A DNA stretch of 64,000 nucleotides from Mermis nigrescens (taxonomy: Eukaryota; Nematoda; Enoplea; Mermithida; Mermithidae). Within the stretch, counting starts at the first letter, position 1, and every line of letters starts with the position of its first letter. The stretch is taken from positions 1,626,164-1,690,163 of the forward strand of contig JAVLUZ010000150.1 in the NCBI GenBank assembly GCA_036768485.1, in the 5' to 3' direction. The position numbers and the translations under genes are program-made. The notes beneath the pieces were generated by a model. It ran no database searches, was not told the origin of the DNA, and saw only the letters and a list, made by a program, of their open reading frames with translations. Shown in pieces: positions 33,284-44,618 of the stretch.

Positions 33284-33639
33284 CAGGCACGTAGCTGGCC
33301 GACACCAATTTTGGGGGACTAAGCCCAAAAAAACCAAAAATAGAACAAAATGGCGTTTACAAAGTCGTATTTTTCCGGTTTTTTCTGAATTTTGAGGGGG
33401 TCCGGACCACACCTGGGACCCCCACCCAGAATTAGATTTTTGAAAATTTGTTCTGTTTTTTCGCAATTTTTCGATGCCAATGGATAGTGATCGATGAGAA
33501 ACGTTAAAAAATGGAGTTTTCTACCATGCCACCACTTTTAAGGCCATTTTTTGACCTTTGAAAAATCTTGCACCCCGAGAATTTTGGTGCTGTCCAAGTA
33601 TGGTCGGGACCTCCCCTTTCCCCCAGAGCTACGTGCTTG
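33284..33639. mobile_element. MITE, CAGGCACRTAGCT family, carrying a nested MITE
   Basis: Ends CAGGCACGTAGCTGG and AGAGCTACGTGCTTG; exact 8-bp duplication CTTTTCGA (33276-33283, 33640-33647). Split by 33408-33602. Confidence 0.92.
33408..33602. mobile_element. MITE, CATAGGTGGGC family, nested
   Basis: Ends CACACCTGGGACCC and CTGTCCAAGTATG; flanks GTCCGGAC and GTCGGGAC agree at 7 of 8. Confidence 0.85.
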
Positions 33640-34047
33640 CTTTTCGATATTGAAGCTGTTATGGACCCATTAAACCATCTAGAATTCCGCACTTATGTTC
33701 AAGATTTATTTTCCGTAAGCAAACATTCGAATCCGCTGAAGTTTTAACGACATAATTAAGCGATTTAAAATAACATCTAATCGATTAAAATTTAAAGTCT
33801 GCCTCACGAAACCTTGAGCACGGACCGTAATTCTATAGTCGATGTAAATCGACTACAAAGCCAGTTTAAACTGAAACAACAAGAACAATACGGCGCATAG
33901 CAATCGATAAGCGAATGAATTTTTACTGCGCAAAAGTATAATACCGTAAGCTACCTAGAAACCATATTTGTAGCTGCTCGTTAGATCGCTGAAAATTGAT
34001 TTCCAAGCACAAGGCTTCGTGGAATAGGCTATAAAACCTAGACTAGG

Positions 34048-34295
34048 CATAGGTGGGCGGCACCAAAGTTCTGGGGGCTGCAAGATTTTTTCAAGGATCA
34101 AAAAAAGGCTCTAAAATGATATGGCGAGGAACACACCATTACTTAACGTTCCTCATCGAGCACCATCCATTGACATCAAAAAATCGCAAAATAACAAGAA
34201 AAATTTACAAAAATTGAATTATGGGGGTGGGGGGGTATTTTGGTTTTTGGGGAGGGGTTGCATACTCCCCTCAAATCCCCCCACGCCCAGGTACG
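34048..34295. mobile_element. MITE, CATAGGTGGGC family
   Basis: Starts CATAGGTGGGCGGCACC and ends CACGCCCAGGTACG with the family interior; flanking bases do not match, so an end may be altered. Confidence 0.7.
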
Positions 34296-35538
34296 GTAAA
34301 TAGCGCATAGAAATCGTATCCAAGCACAGATGACAACTAGCGGAAAAGCTCTTAGCCGACTGCTACAGAAACTAATGAAAAGTCTAAAATGCTTTATTCG
34401 GATAAGCACGAGTAACAGGTTTATCGACTACATTTCACGAGCAACAACGGTCGAATCGAATGCGATGAATCAAAGTGAAAATTTGCAATATACGAGGCGA
34501 AGTAACAAGGCGGAGAAGGACAGATGAATTTCCTAAAATAATATAAAGCGCGTAAGCTGATATATTTTAAAATATTCGCAATCATAATATATTTCAAAGC
34601 CGAATGTCTTAGAACGTAACAATGGTTCACACGAATTATAATGATCAACTAAATTTCCAGGTAGTCAATCATCAAGAAGATCGAATTCCGCGACGCGACT
34701 CTGTATATTCTAATTGCACTTAAAATATCAGCTCATTGCGCCCTCCAAATTCAACTGAATAGTTTCATTTTTCGATAATTTTGCCATACAATCAATTTTC
34801 GATTGTAGGTTTTGACACCAGAACTACATAAATTCATACGCAGAATAGAAAAGAATAATTATAAGATTCGCTTCTAAGCGATCAGACAGGAAACAATTTG
34901 CGGGATTCGATAGCTTTAATGACGTTCTTTTCCAAAACGAGACTAATTAGCACCATACACGAACAGCATGGGAATTCTGGAGGGGGAGGAGGATTCAAGC
35001 CAAAAAGTGTTTAAAAAGTGCCGTTTTCGGACTAAAAAACGTCCGTACACGTCAAAAACACTGTTTTGCACGTTTCAGACAAAGCTCGTTCTTTCTAGAA
35101 CATAAAAACGCAAAAAAATAAATTAAAAAAACTGAGTAAATCGAACAAAATATGGTCATAAAAATGTGCGTATGGCGCGAAGCGCCAAAAGTCGAGATTT
35201 TTGAGCCAAAAATGGGCTAAAAATACCTTAGCAAGGCAAATCGATAATTCTGCGGGTGGTGGTGGGGGGGGGTCGCTGCCATTTTGTGGGGGTCAAACCT
35301 CTCCTAAAAACACGTACGATAGAGATTCGCATTAACGACGCGCGCCAATTAGTGACGCGAGGAATGCTTAATTTGGTCTCAAAAATTAGAAACAACACGT
35401 AAACAATCATTAAACGGACGCGTTCAAGACCCGACTTAAAAAAGGCTTTTAATTCTCCAAAGTAAACATCGAGATAAAACGTAAGATAAAGCGCCGCGAA
35501 GTAGGTTTTTACGGAAAATTACAATACGACAAACTTGG

Positions 35539-35671
35539 TTATAAAGCGTCACGTTTGGCTTGGCGCCAAGCCACCCGCTTGTTCCATTCGCACAATTCTT
35601 CGTAAGAGTGGGCGTAAGGGCAATAATTTTTGGCAACGGCCGAGTATGGACACGAACGGTCCGCTTCGTGC
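35539..35671 (-). CDS. ZC3H7: ZC3H7-like gene, terminal exon: C-terminal CCCH finger and stop
   Basis: Acceptor GTTTTAG then G|CAC; 133 nt, completing a codon that brings two bases from the previous exon. It encodes HEADRSCPYSAVAKNY, CPYAHSYEELCEWNKR, VAWRQAKRDAL and stops at TAA 35541-35539. The Cys-x9-Cys-x3-His followed by EEL.EW...R matches the last CCCH finger of ZC3H7A/B, where C...CAHG.EEL.EW...R is followed by a lysine/arginine-rich helix. The vertebrate proteins continue for about 40 more residues, so this C-terminus is short. An ATTAAA at about 35447-35452 (minus strand) could serve as the polyadenylation signal. Confidence 0.8.
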
Positions 35672-36205
35672 CTAAAACAGTGTTTACAAAGTTCAATTTA
35701 GCGTTTCGAGCGTATTTTTGAATAGGTTTGTTTAGTGAGCGGTAAGAAATCTAAACAAAAAAAAACTGAAACGTTTTACATTCACGGTCGAAACAAATTA
35801 TGAAACTCAAGGAGAAAAAATAGTCGAAATTCCACACGCAAAGTTCCGACAGCTTACTTACGTAACGCTAATCACCGTCACGACTGTAACTTTTAGAAAA
35901 TGCAAATCTTGCGATTAATGCCCGCCTTATTTCATCCGAACATCGGCTAGCCCGTAATCAGTTGTGGATTCAAAATATTTGTGAGGGCGGAGCGTAGTTC
36001 ATTTCTAGTATGCGGCAAACATTTTTCCGGATGTGCAAGAACCGACTTTGTACACGCGTAAAAATTTATCGCGTACATAAGCGCTTTTTGTCAGAATTAG
36101 TACTAAGTTAAAACCCCGAGCAAGCATGCGCAGTATGGGAATTCAGGGGAGGGTTGAAATTATAAAGACCTTTTTGGGACAAAAATGGTAGGTACACGCA
36201 GATTT

Positions 36206-36480
36206 TTTTTGTACAAGATCCGTTTGTACATGTACAAAGATGGTCCCTGAAAGTCTTAGTACATTTTGTTCACAAATTTTTGAGTACTATAATATAGTAC
36301 AGTAGCGATTTTAGTGCGGCAACAACAGAGTTGTTCGACCTTTAGTAGTGTATTTTAGCTAATTTCTGAGTTCCTGAGGGCAAAAATCACTAATAATCGT
36401 CTGGCGCCAAGCGCCTAAGCATTTGACATTTTTCCTTCCAAAAATGCAATTCCTGATATTATAAAGATATCCAACATTCG
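36206..36480. mobile_element. Fragment of CAGTGTTTTTTTGTAC-family MITE
   Basis: Contains TTTTTTTTGTACAAGATCCG, TGTACATGTACAAAGATGGT and TATTATAAAGATATC as in the complete copies; the right third is missing. Confidence 0.65.
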
Positions 36481-36704
36481 GTGTCCCACGCGGGACGCGG
36501 TAATCTATTACGTTTCGCGCATTTAACGAATCAGAATTTTGGGTGGGGTCGATTGACCACTCGTCAAAGGGGGCGAGACGAGACAGTAAATGACCGCTAT
36601 TTGTAGTGAAAGAAAAAATTTTCGCCCAAAAGTCAAAGGCGAGAAAGTTCAAATTGAAGGGTTTGCGAAACCCTCCCATTAGCCGTAAAATGTGACGTTG
36701 AGGG

Positions 36705-36896
36705 CCGTTTTGCGTGCTTTTGACAGAGCGTAAAAGGCGGCGAAGTGCAAGGAGGCCTGTGAGCCCAAACTCGCGTCGAATCGATCAATTGCAAACGCCG
36801 ATGTTGAGGGGTGACGCAATGCGTTTCGTAAGCGGCATTGTCTTCCAGCAAATCGTCGCACAAAAAACAAAACAATAAGCTCGACTCGTCTTTAAT
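36705..36896 (-). CDS. ZC3H7: ZC3H7-like gene, exon with C2H2 finger (3' boundary unresolved)
   Basis: After a CAG acceptor the exon starts ATT AAA GAC (phase 0), agreeing with the phase-0 end of the exon at 38718-38501. It encodes a U1/matrin-like C2H2 finger, C-x2-C-x12-H-x5-H (CFLCDDLLEDNAAYETH, CVTPQH), then STRVWAHRPP...FTLC. This is the same order as the ZC3H7 C-terminus: C2H2, W.FR.P, F.LC, the first Cys of the last CCCH finger. The next exon needs two leftover bases. The only GT that provides them is AC|GTCACA (exon end about 36705), which would put 14 residues between the first two Cys. A GC donor right after TGTCAAAA would give the family spacing of 8. I give the GT version. Confidence 0.7.
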
Positions 36897-36963
36897 CTGC
36901 GACGATTCGAGAATTTCACAATCGGTAGTAAAAAAATCAATCAAAGAATGAGATAACGAAATC

Positions 36964-37127
36964 CAGGCACGTAGCTGTGGGGGAATGAAGGGTCCGGTCG
37001 GACCCCCAAAATTCAGAAAAAACCGGAAAAATATGACTTTTACGACTTATTTTGTTCTATTTTTGGGTTAGACCCGCGCAAAATTGGTGTTGCCCCCCCA
37101 AATGAGGAGGGCCAGATACGTGCCTGA
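36964..37127. mobile_element. MITE, CAGGCACRTAGCT family (164 bp)
   Basis: Ends CAGGCACGTAGCTG and AGATACGTGCCTG; exact 8-bp duplication ACGAAATC (36956-36963, 37128-37135). Lies in the ZC3H7-like intron, just upstream of the C2H2 exon. Confidence 0.93.
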
Positions 37128-37274
37128 CGAAATCTGAAGACGATAACATAATCTGAGCTATAAAGCTTTCTGAAAAATCTTTGCCGGAGTTTATTCAAGC
37201 GGCGCTTTTTTGCGCTTTAAGCTTAGAACGTCGTAAGCCCGGAAACACTTTAAACTAAGAAACTCAATAATAAA

Positions 37275-37449
37275 CAGGCACATATCTCTGGGGGAATGGG
37301 AGGGGGGATTCGGACGCCCACAAAATTCAGGAAAATCTGAGAAATATGACTTTTTAAACGTTATTTTGTGCTATTTTTAGCTTTTTTGGGCTTAGTCCCC
37401 CAAAAATTGGCGTTGGTCCCCCAAAATAGGACAGCCAGCTACGCGCCTG
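37275..37449. mobile_element. MITE, CAGGCACRTAGCT family (175 bp)
   Basis: Ends CAGGCACATATCTCTGG and AGCTACGCGCCTG; flanks ATAATAAA and TCAATAAA agree at 6 of 8. Confidence 0.82.
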
Positions 37450-38500
37450 TCAATAAATAAAATAAAATCCCGCTATTAGCATAACCGAAGCTAAAAAGTT
37501 AACTACATCTATTATTCGTCTTAATCGCCGCACAGATTTTAGCATATGCACAATATATGGCTATATAAACAGGTATGTGTAAAAGCGAAAATTGAGCAGT
37601 CCTGGATCATTTCAGGCCCATAAAACCGCCATCGCATCGAAACAAATGGTTTATCATAAAATTTTGTATTTAAAACCAAAAAGTTCGATCAGTTTTGAAT
37701 CTGAAATAAAATTTAACATTTTCAACGTTAGGTTTTTCCCGAAGTCATAATTGTATCAATGTCCCCGTAAAGCGTAATGTCATTTAGCTTACTGGATAAG
37801 TTGGTGGAGGACTACGGCTCCAAAAATGAGCTTTTGAACTGTTTTGACCGTTTTGAGCACCATTCGCCTGTTTGGCGACGTTCGTCAACGGCGCGGTTAC
37901 TAAATCTTCAATATTATGACCCGGTTCTGTAGAAAATAATCAAAGTTCAACGAGTAGATCGCCGAACGTGCGGCGTTCGACGTAGCGGAGCGCGGTAACT
38001 CTGTGCGAAAAACTCAGAAAAACAAAGAACAAATAAAGCGAAATAGGAACAAAAATAAAGCCCACGAATCACCGTTTTTGGCGAATTTTAACTTAATAGA
38101 ACTCCGAGGTTGATCCCTAAATCGGTCGCACTGCGACCTACGCGAATGCCCCGTATAAATCGCGCCTTCCCGCAACAACCGCCGCTGAACGAAGTTGTTT
38201 ACAATTTATCGACTCATCCATAATGCCACGTAGCCCGCGAATCGGCTAATTTCTAACAATAATGTCGTAATAACTAAGCCGTCTCGACGGAAAACCCATG
38301 AATTTTTTGATAAATCAATAAAAAGGAGCGATCTAAGAAATGCCTAAATTTTTTGATCATAGCGCCTTGCCGATTAGGTAATTTTCTCTAATTGGGATGC
38401 CCCGGAATCATGATTTTCCGTTTCGCGCGCTTAATATTTCTTTAAAATTTAGATTAAACGGCGGAAACGTTCAGTTTTTTTGGCGCTTGATGCCTTTTAC

Positions 38501-38718
38501 TAGGATATTCCTATTAAAATCTCCCGCATTTAAAGTTAACTGCTTAAATAATCCAATGCATTTTAGCGCCTTAAGTATATCATCAATTTCTCCGTCTTTC
38601 ACGCGTAATTTCGGAATAATCTTATAGACGACGAGATCGCGAGAATAACAACATTGTAGAGTGCTTCGCGTCAATTCAATTTCTAAAACATCAGCTTTTG
38701 AAAAGGCCGCAAATCCGA
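38501..38718 (-). CDS. ZC3H7: Candidate exon of the ZC3H7-like gene (linker before C2H2 finger)
   Basis: A textbook acceptor (TTTCTTACTGTTTTCCAG) precedes 218 nt of open frame that ends at CTA|GTAAAA. It accepts the phase left by the 41708-41375 exon (one base) and delivers phase 0, exactly what the C2H2 exon requires. The 72 residues (KADVLEIELTRS..., DLVVYKIIPKLRVKDGEIDD, ILKALKCIGLFKQLTLNAG) are not low-complexity, but I cannot align them with the known linker, which lies at this position in ZC3H7A/B and is poorly conserved. It could be lineage-specific, or a chance or mobile-element-derived frame. Confidence 0.5.
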
Positions 38719-38918
38719 CTGGAAAACAGTAAGAAACGTCAACATTTTCTGGCGCTCCGCGCCATATTGATAAACTATTGCATTTTTATCATCATAAGAC
38801 GCCATAAATTAGCTAAAGCGCACCAGTGAAGGACGAAAAACGCACTTTTAGCGGATAAAATTTATTACCGATCGTGATATTCACAGTAGATAGTACACTA
38901 AATTTAAAGGGATACAAC

Positions 38919-39180
38919 CATACGAGGGCAGCAAGAAAATTCTGGGGGGGTGCAAGATTTTTTTGAAGGTCGAAAAATGGCCTTAAAAATAGTGGTATGG
39001 CGATAAAAACACCATTTTTCGACGTTTCTCATCAAGCACTATCCATTGGCATCAAAAAATTGCGAAAAAACGAAAAATTTTCAAAAATCTAATTCTGGGG
39101 GGGTATTTTGATTTCTGGGGAGGGGGGTATTTTGGTATCTGGGGGGTGCATACCCCCAAACCCCCCCACGCCCAGGTGTG
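38919..39180. mobile_element. MITE, CATAGGTGGGC family (262 bp)
   Basis: Ends CATACGAGGGCAGCA and CACGCCCAGGTGTG; exact 8-bp duplication GATACAAC (38911-38918, 39181-39188). Confidence 0.93.
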
Positions 39181-39188
39181 GATACAAC

Positions 39189-40641
39189 GTTCAAAGAGTC
39201 TTTTTAGGTATTCTATATCCTTTATCTATTTAACCGGATCCAATCTCATTCCACATCACTTCCAAGTAGCTACATGTTTTTTATGACTAAATCCTAACCT
39301 TTTTATTATTCATATCCGACATCGAGACTGGTAAATCTAACTTAGCTAGAGCGTTTTTACGCGTTAATGGGACCTTTCATAAAAAATAGTGGTTTTCCAA
39401 CACGAGAGACGTATTTTTGAACGTTTTAAACCCCTAAAAATATGAACCTAAATCTAAACTTTAGAATAAAAATTTGGGCATGCTTCCCAATGTGAACAAA
39501 ATCCCTTGGAAAAAAGTATGCCGGTACCTATATAGATTAACGGTTAGCTTCCTAAAATAATATTTTCCATACTTTATTTTATCGGAGCATTTTAACCTTC
39601 CTAATCAAGAATGGACTAAGGTAAGATTCATTAACCAGCTTTAGTCGGAGTCTAGGAATTTTTTAAAACTGAAATAAATTCTAACGTTTCGTGAGAGTGG
39701 TTCTTTAAAATTTTTTTTGAATTCTAAGTATATCAAAATGAGTAAATGATTGTTAGGCTCGGGCTTGATTAACTTAGTATCAAATGACTCTTTCCCGTAG
39801 CCTAGATCCGAGTTTGCTTAAATATTCTTACTTTTATCTAGGAAATAAAACAAATCCGTCGAAGTAATGAGACGATCAGATAGTAGGCGTGGGTAAATAT
39901 GGATTGGTTAATTTTGAGCAATTGCGAATTTAAGAGAATGTAAAAGGTGGCCCCCGCGTCGCTTCAACGTAGATGGCGACTCGGAAGATTAATTTTTTTT
40001 CTGGTAATCTCTGAGCATTACTGAAATTTCTGATATTTTAATCGCGCGGATAATGAGCTAGTGGAATTTATCGACTTTCTTGACGGCCCGTAAGCAATTA
40101 TTATCAGAAATACTTTTTCTACCGACAAATCTGATTTCGTGGCGGTTGCTAAGATTTCTTAAACTAAGGCATTATTATTCCAATTGAGCTTGTACATACA
40201 GTTCTTTTGCAAAAATTCTAAAAAACCAAAAGTTTTGCGGCTACATAGTCATTTAGTGCCGTATGAGAGAAAAGTTATTTCCGAGATAAGCCCTATTCCA
40301 GCGAATAGCTATTCTCGTAATAAAAATTATTCTCGCGATAGCTATTTCCGGGTAAAAGGACGGAATAAGCTATCCCTTGAATAAGAAAATTTGGTCATTG
40401 ACAGAACGCGAAATACGCAAGGAATAGCTATTCCTGGGATATAGTGAATTTATGCCAGGGTTAAGTTTCGATATTTCATCGGTTACGTGTACAAATTGGC
40501 CGTCCGACGCACGCTGCATACTGTAGTCACGTATTCGTTTGAAAACATACGACGCTAATACAACATTACGCCTAGTATTTACGTACACGCGTGCACTCGT
40601 ATAACGTACCGATGTATTGAAGTATTGAATTGAGTGGACAC
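39189..40641. other. Intronic sequence, nothing recognised
   Basis: AT-rich intron of the ZC3H7-like gene. About 40290-40440 contains several GGAATAGCTATTCC-like palindromic words. Confidence 0.5.
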
Positions 40642-40879
40642 CACACGTGAGCGTGGTGAGGGAAGGTTGGGCGGTATGCACCTCCAACAGTTCGAATACT
40701 CCCCAGCATTCAATTTTTGATAATTTTTTTGTTTTTTTTTCGCAATTTTTTGATGCAAATGGATAGTGCTCGATGAGAAACGTTGAAAAATGGTTCTTTT
40801 CACCATAACACCATTTTGAGACCATTTTTTGACCTTTGAAAAATCTTGCATCCCAGACTTTTGGTGTTGCCCACCTATG
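40642..40879. mobile_element. MITE, CATAGGTGGGC family (238 bp)
   Basis: Ends CACACGTGAGCGTGG and GTTGCCCACCTATG; exact 8-bp duplication GTGGACAC (40634-40641, 40880-40887). Confidence 0.93.
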
Positions 40880-41061
40880 GTGGACACTGCCGAATATTAC
40901 CAAATAAACTTTATAATTCGATTCAATGAAGGTGCTTGCATGTTTGTACGGAAAACAAAAATGAAACATTAGAATTGAAATGAAAAAGTTGATGATAGCT
41001 CGCGCATAGAAAAACTATTTTTTACACACTCATTGCTGAATCTTGCTGTCAACTCGATTAT

Positions 41062-41233
41062 TAGGCACGTATCTCCGAGGGAATGAGGGTTCGGACCCCC
41101 TCCTAAAATTCAAAAAACTCGGAGAAATAAGATTTTTTAAACGTTATTTTGTGCTATTTTTAGCCTTTTTGGGCTTTGTCCCCCAAAATTGGTGTTGCTT
41201 CCCGCCAAAGTAGGACGGCCAGCTAAGCGCCTG
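41062..41233. mobile_element. MITE, CAGGCACRTAGCT family (172 bp)
   Basis: Ends TAGGCACGTATCTCC and AGCTAAGCGCCTG; flanks TCGATTAT and TTGATTAT agree at 7 of 8. Confidence 0.85.
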
Positions 41234-41374
41234 TTGATTATACAACTCCTCCCCCCGTCGGTTGACCATGACCTCGCGCATCTATGCGTTAAAAGAAAAA
41301 AACAGCTACAAGCGTAATACTCGAACAAGAGCAAACATAATCTCAAAATAAACAAGAAATCAACAAATGCTTAC

Positions 41375-41708
41375 TATGATTGAGCAAATAGGACCAAATA
41401 GCTTGTTCCGCGTCACTATGCGCGAAGAAACAGTCCGGCATAAGGCACACATCACCCCCGTGGACGCGCTTGCACATCTGAATCGCGCGACGCGTGTTCA
41501 ACAAATGTTTAGGCAGCGGTCTGAGCGGCGCGGCTTTATTCGGAGTCAACAGGGCCGCGATGACCCTGTTGGCGCGCCACGGATGACCGCGCGCGCACTC
41601 CACGTCTCGTCCGAAAACTACGCGCCGGTCCGCCGAGTGACACTGATCGCAAATGAAGTGCACCGGGTGAGGACAACTTGGCTCAATGAGCGACGCGAAC
41701 GGCTTTGG
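41375..41708 (-). CDS. ZC3H7: ZC3H7-like gene, exon with CxxC module and CCCH finger
   Basis: Acceptor TTTTTAAAG, 334 nt starting in phase 0, donor CATA|GTAAGC. It encodes PKPFASLIEPSCPHPV then CDQC, ..VECARGHPW.., RPLPKHLLNTRR and a CCCH finger C-x8-C-x4-C-x3-H (MCKRVHGGDVCLMPDCFFAH) followed by SDAEQAIWSYL. This is the closest match in the gene to ZC3H7A/B, which at this point have FVC.QC, a C...H.W segment, VRPLP and the finger C.......C....CSFAHS.EER..W. ZC3H7 proteins bind RNA and act in small-RNA processing and RNA regulation (family knowledge). All metal ligands are present. Confidence 0.85.
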
Positions 41709-41865
41709 CTTTAAAAATACAAACACAAATTTTACGTCTACGTCTACGCATTTCGCCTATGCAATTATCGATCCAAAAAACTTGAGGGAATGGAAGCGTG
41801 GCAATGTTTCGGTTAATTCGCCGCAGTACGGAAAGCGCATTGAGAAATTGATAACAACGTCCTAA

Positions 41866-42009
41866 CAGAGGCGCATTCAGGGGGGCCGCCTCTCAGTGGT
41901 CCAAAATAGTGCGCAAAATTAAGGATTTTTGAGCGATTTTTAGCGATTTTAGAGTTAAAACGGCTAATTTTTCCGCCCAAGTCAGGTTTTCGCCCCCCGC
42001 CCGCCACTG
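41866..42009. mobile_element. hAT-type MITE, CAGKGGCGGAT family (144 bp)
   Basis: Ends CAGAGGCGCATTCAGG and CCGCCCGCCACTG; flanks CGTCCTAA and CATCCTAA agree at 7 of 8. It sits in the short intron between two ZC3H7-like exons. Confidence 0.87.
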
Positions 42010-42215
42010 CATCCTAATCGTAGGAAATAAAGAAAAATACGATACGATTTAATTTCGATTAATGGAATTTAAATTACGTGAATCTGTCGAAGTTTACGAA
42101 GATGGATGTTAAAAACACGAAAAAATTTAAAAAATATTATGAAATTGATTGCGAATGCTCATCGGAGTCTTTAAAACCACCACTCGTAACGCTAAAAGGA
42201 GTCGAGAATGAACAC

Positions 42216-42498
42216 CTGCGCATTTAGTGCGGGCGAATCGGCTTTTTTGGCCAACTCGACGAATTTCGGTATTTTCGCGAGCCAATTTTGGCGCTCCTGA
42301 GCCAAAAATTGGGCAACGTCGATGAGGCGCCGCTCCTGTTGCCGCCACAGCGTCAGTTCCTCGACGCAGGTGGCGAATTTGCACAGCAACTGGGGCCAGC
42401 ATCCCGTTTGCGTGTCCAGCCAATGGCGCAACTTGGCCGGCGCGTCGCCGGCGAAAGGCCGAATGAGGCGCCAAAAATTCGTCGCCTCGTTGAGGCGC
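42216..42498 (-). CDS. ZC3H7: ZC3H7-like gene, exon with degenerate CCCH finger
   Basis: Acceptor GCCTCCTCAG after a T-rich tract, 283 nt, donor CAG|GTGTTC; it takes one base of phase from the previous exon's two and ends in phase 0. It encodes RLNEATNFWRLIRPFAG, KLRHWLDTQTGCWPQLLCKF, ATCVEELTLWRQQERR and a long helical tail (FLAQERQNWLAKIPKFVELA). It aligns with the ZC3H7 finger C.......GC.....C.FAHS..EL..W, but the first Cys is Leu and the His is Thr, so only two of four metal ligands remain. The conserved FA...EL..W frame survives. A nearby Cys (FATC) or His (LRHW) might compensate. Confidence 0.72.
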
Positions 42499-42519
42499 CT
42501 GAGGAGGCCTTCCGATGAA

Positions 42520-44139
42520 AAACGCAACAAAAAAAACGAACGAGTTCGTTTCTCACCTCAGCATGGCCAGCGAATAGTTGCACCGGTGAACGAACAATTT
42601 AATAGTATAATAACCGATACCGACCGAGGTAACGCATTCGTTGCAGCCAAAAAATAGCCGACATTTGCCCAACCCCATATATTCGCGAATAACGCTCGGC
42701 TCGTTGACCAAAGTACACCTAAAGAAGGATATAAAGGGGGTCCGAAAGCGACGCGCTCCGGCGCGATCCGGCCATTAGACGTCCGGGCCCGGGCCCAGTT
42801 TTTAAAAGCCGGTCTCGGGCCCGAATTATTTTATTGAGCTTATTTAAAGAATAGTCGCGCGCGCTTTGCCGCCGATAGAGATTATTTCATTTAAAAAATG
42901 TAGACGACGTAATTATAAGCGCTAGAATGAGCTTGGCGGTGAAGGCACCACGCTAATACGATGAGACCGATTATTATTAGCCTATTATATTGTTGTTTAT
43001 TACTCGCTCTCCGAGTAATTCCTTTTCTGCGCATTTACTTTCATTTCGTTAATGTTTATTTGCGCACACTGAATTAGCGTCTTCTCGCTAAATTATTCGT
43101 TTATTTCCACCATTTATATCAGACCGGGATATCATAACCGGGTTTCAAATTATTATCTTTAGGAGTTTTAAAAAATTTTACAGTCTCCCGAATTATTTTC
43201 AATTAAATTTGGTTGAGACTAAACTTGTCAAAGCTTTACGCTCAGCGTAACGCGACTTTAGCCCGGGTTGAATTTCACATTTTCGCCTTAGTTTCAAAAG
43301 CTCAATTGCATGCGATTTTTTCATAATGGATAAAAATATACGACTGTACGCGACATAAATACTTTTTTCGCGATAGTATTGCGTACGTTTAAAAAATTTT
43401 CATTTTTAAGCATTAAGCTATATAATGAAATGGGGTTGTCAATATAAAATGCTAAATTTCTGAGTAATTTTTTAATTTATCAGTAATTTCTTAATTTCTA
43501 ATTAATTCCTAATGTCTAATCTTGATTTCTAAATTGCTTAATTTTCTAAGGTTCTCAGTTTGATCAAAATGTTTTCTGCTGTAAAAATAAAGAAAGCGGC
43601 GAATTTTCTACACAAAAAGAAAGAAAAATGCTCGAGTTTTCGCTTACCTACTGACCCTTACGCAGAACACTGGGAATCAAGGGAATCGAAGACAAAAAGA
43701 AGTAAGGCAAAAAATTCGAAGTATTTTCACCTATTCTATTTCATTTATACTCTGAATACCGTTCAGCTTAATTTTTGGAGCTTCTTTCAATTTTTTCTTA
43801 CGACACGAACTGTCGTCGTGCGCGATATCCAGAGCCACTGTTTTTTGTACGAAAATTTCGATTATTTTGTACAGTAGAAAATCGGCCAAAAACTACATAC
43901 CTATATATACCTTGCGTGCAGAGGTCGCTCCATAAATCTTTGTAAGAGCCTCACAATCTTTGTCCAGTACAAAAGAGAAAACCAGGTCGATCAGTTCAGC
44001 CATTTTAATGAGAATGAATAAATGATTAACTTCACGTTGCAAGAAACAGCGTTTTTAGATTTCGTTTTTTTCCGTTTTCAATCTTTGTCGGGTGTAGTAA
44101 AATAATAAGAATAGAAAATCTTACCACGAAATATCAAAC
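42520..44139. other. Intron of ZC3H7-like gene, no element delimited
   Basis: AT-rich, with a GC-rich patch near 42745-42830 containing GGGCCCGGGCCC-type words like those at 17200. The plus-strand frame 43560-43877 shows no recognisable similarity. Confidence 0.5.
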
Positions 44140-44329
44140 ATGCCCCTAGAGTAAATAGAAATTCAGAAAGGAGAAATTTTTGAAAATTTTTTGTTGCGTT
44201 TTCGCGATGTTTTGATGCCAATGAAAGTGTTCGATGAGAAACGTTGAAAGATGGTTTTTTCCGCCATACCGCCATTTTTAAGACCATAATCTTGGACCCC
44301 CTACAGAATTTCGGCGCTGCCCACCTATG
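44140..44329. mobile_element. MITE fragment, CATAGGTGGGC family
   Basis: Right part of the family, ending GCTGCCCACCTATG; the left end is lost. Confidence 0.6.
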
Positions 44330-44402
44330 CTTACTACACGCAGAGCCCGGGCCCGGTGAGAAATTTCAATCATGCGCCCAGTTCGGTTTTTTGAGACCCG
44401 GT

Positions 44403-44618
44403 CATTCGCTACAGCACCAAAATTCTGGGGAGGAGTGTGCAAAGTTTTTCAAAGGTCAAAAAATTATCTTAAAAATGGAGGTTATTCATTGGCAGCAAAA
44501 AATTGCGAACAAAACAAAAAAATTACAAAAATTAAATACTTGGGGTATTTTGGTTGCTAGGGTGGGTGTATTCGGCCTTCTCGGGGTGCATACCCCCAAA
44601 CCCCCACGCCGAGGTGTG
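44403..44618. mobile_element. MITE, CATAGGTGGGC family, internally shortened
   Basis: Starts CATTCGCTACAGCACC and ends CACGCCGAGGTGTG; opposite orientation to the neighbour at 44140-44329; flanks do not match. Confidence 0.65.

Noticed and set aside
42127..42657. Overlapping plus-strand frames opposite the ZC3H7-like exon
   Set aside because: They are shadow frames of a GC-rich exon, lack recognisable motifs, and the minus-strand frame has splice sites and family motifs.
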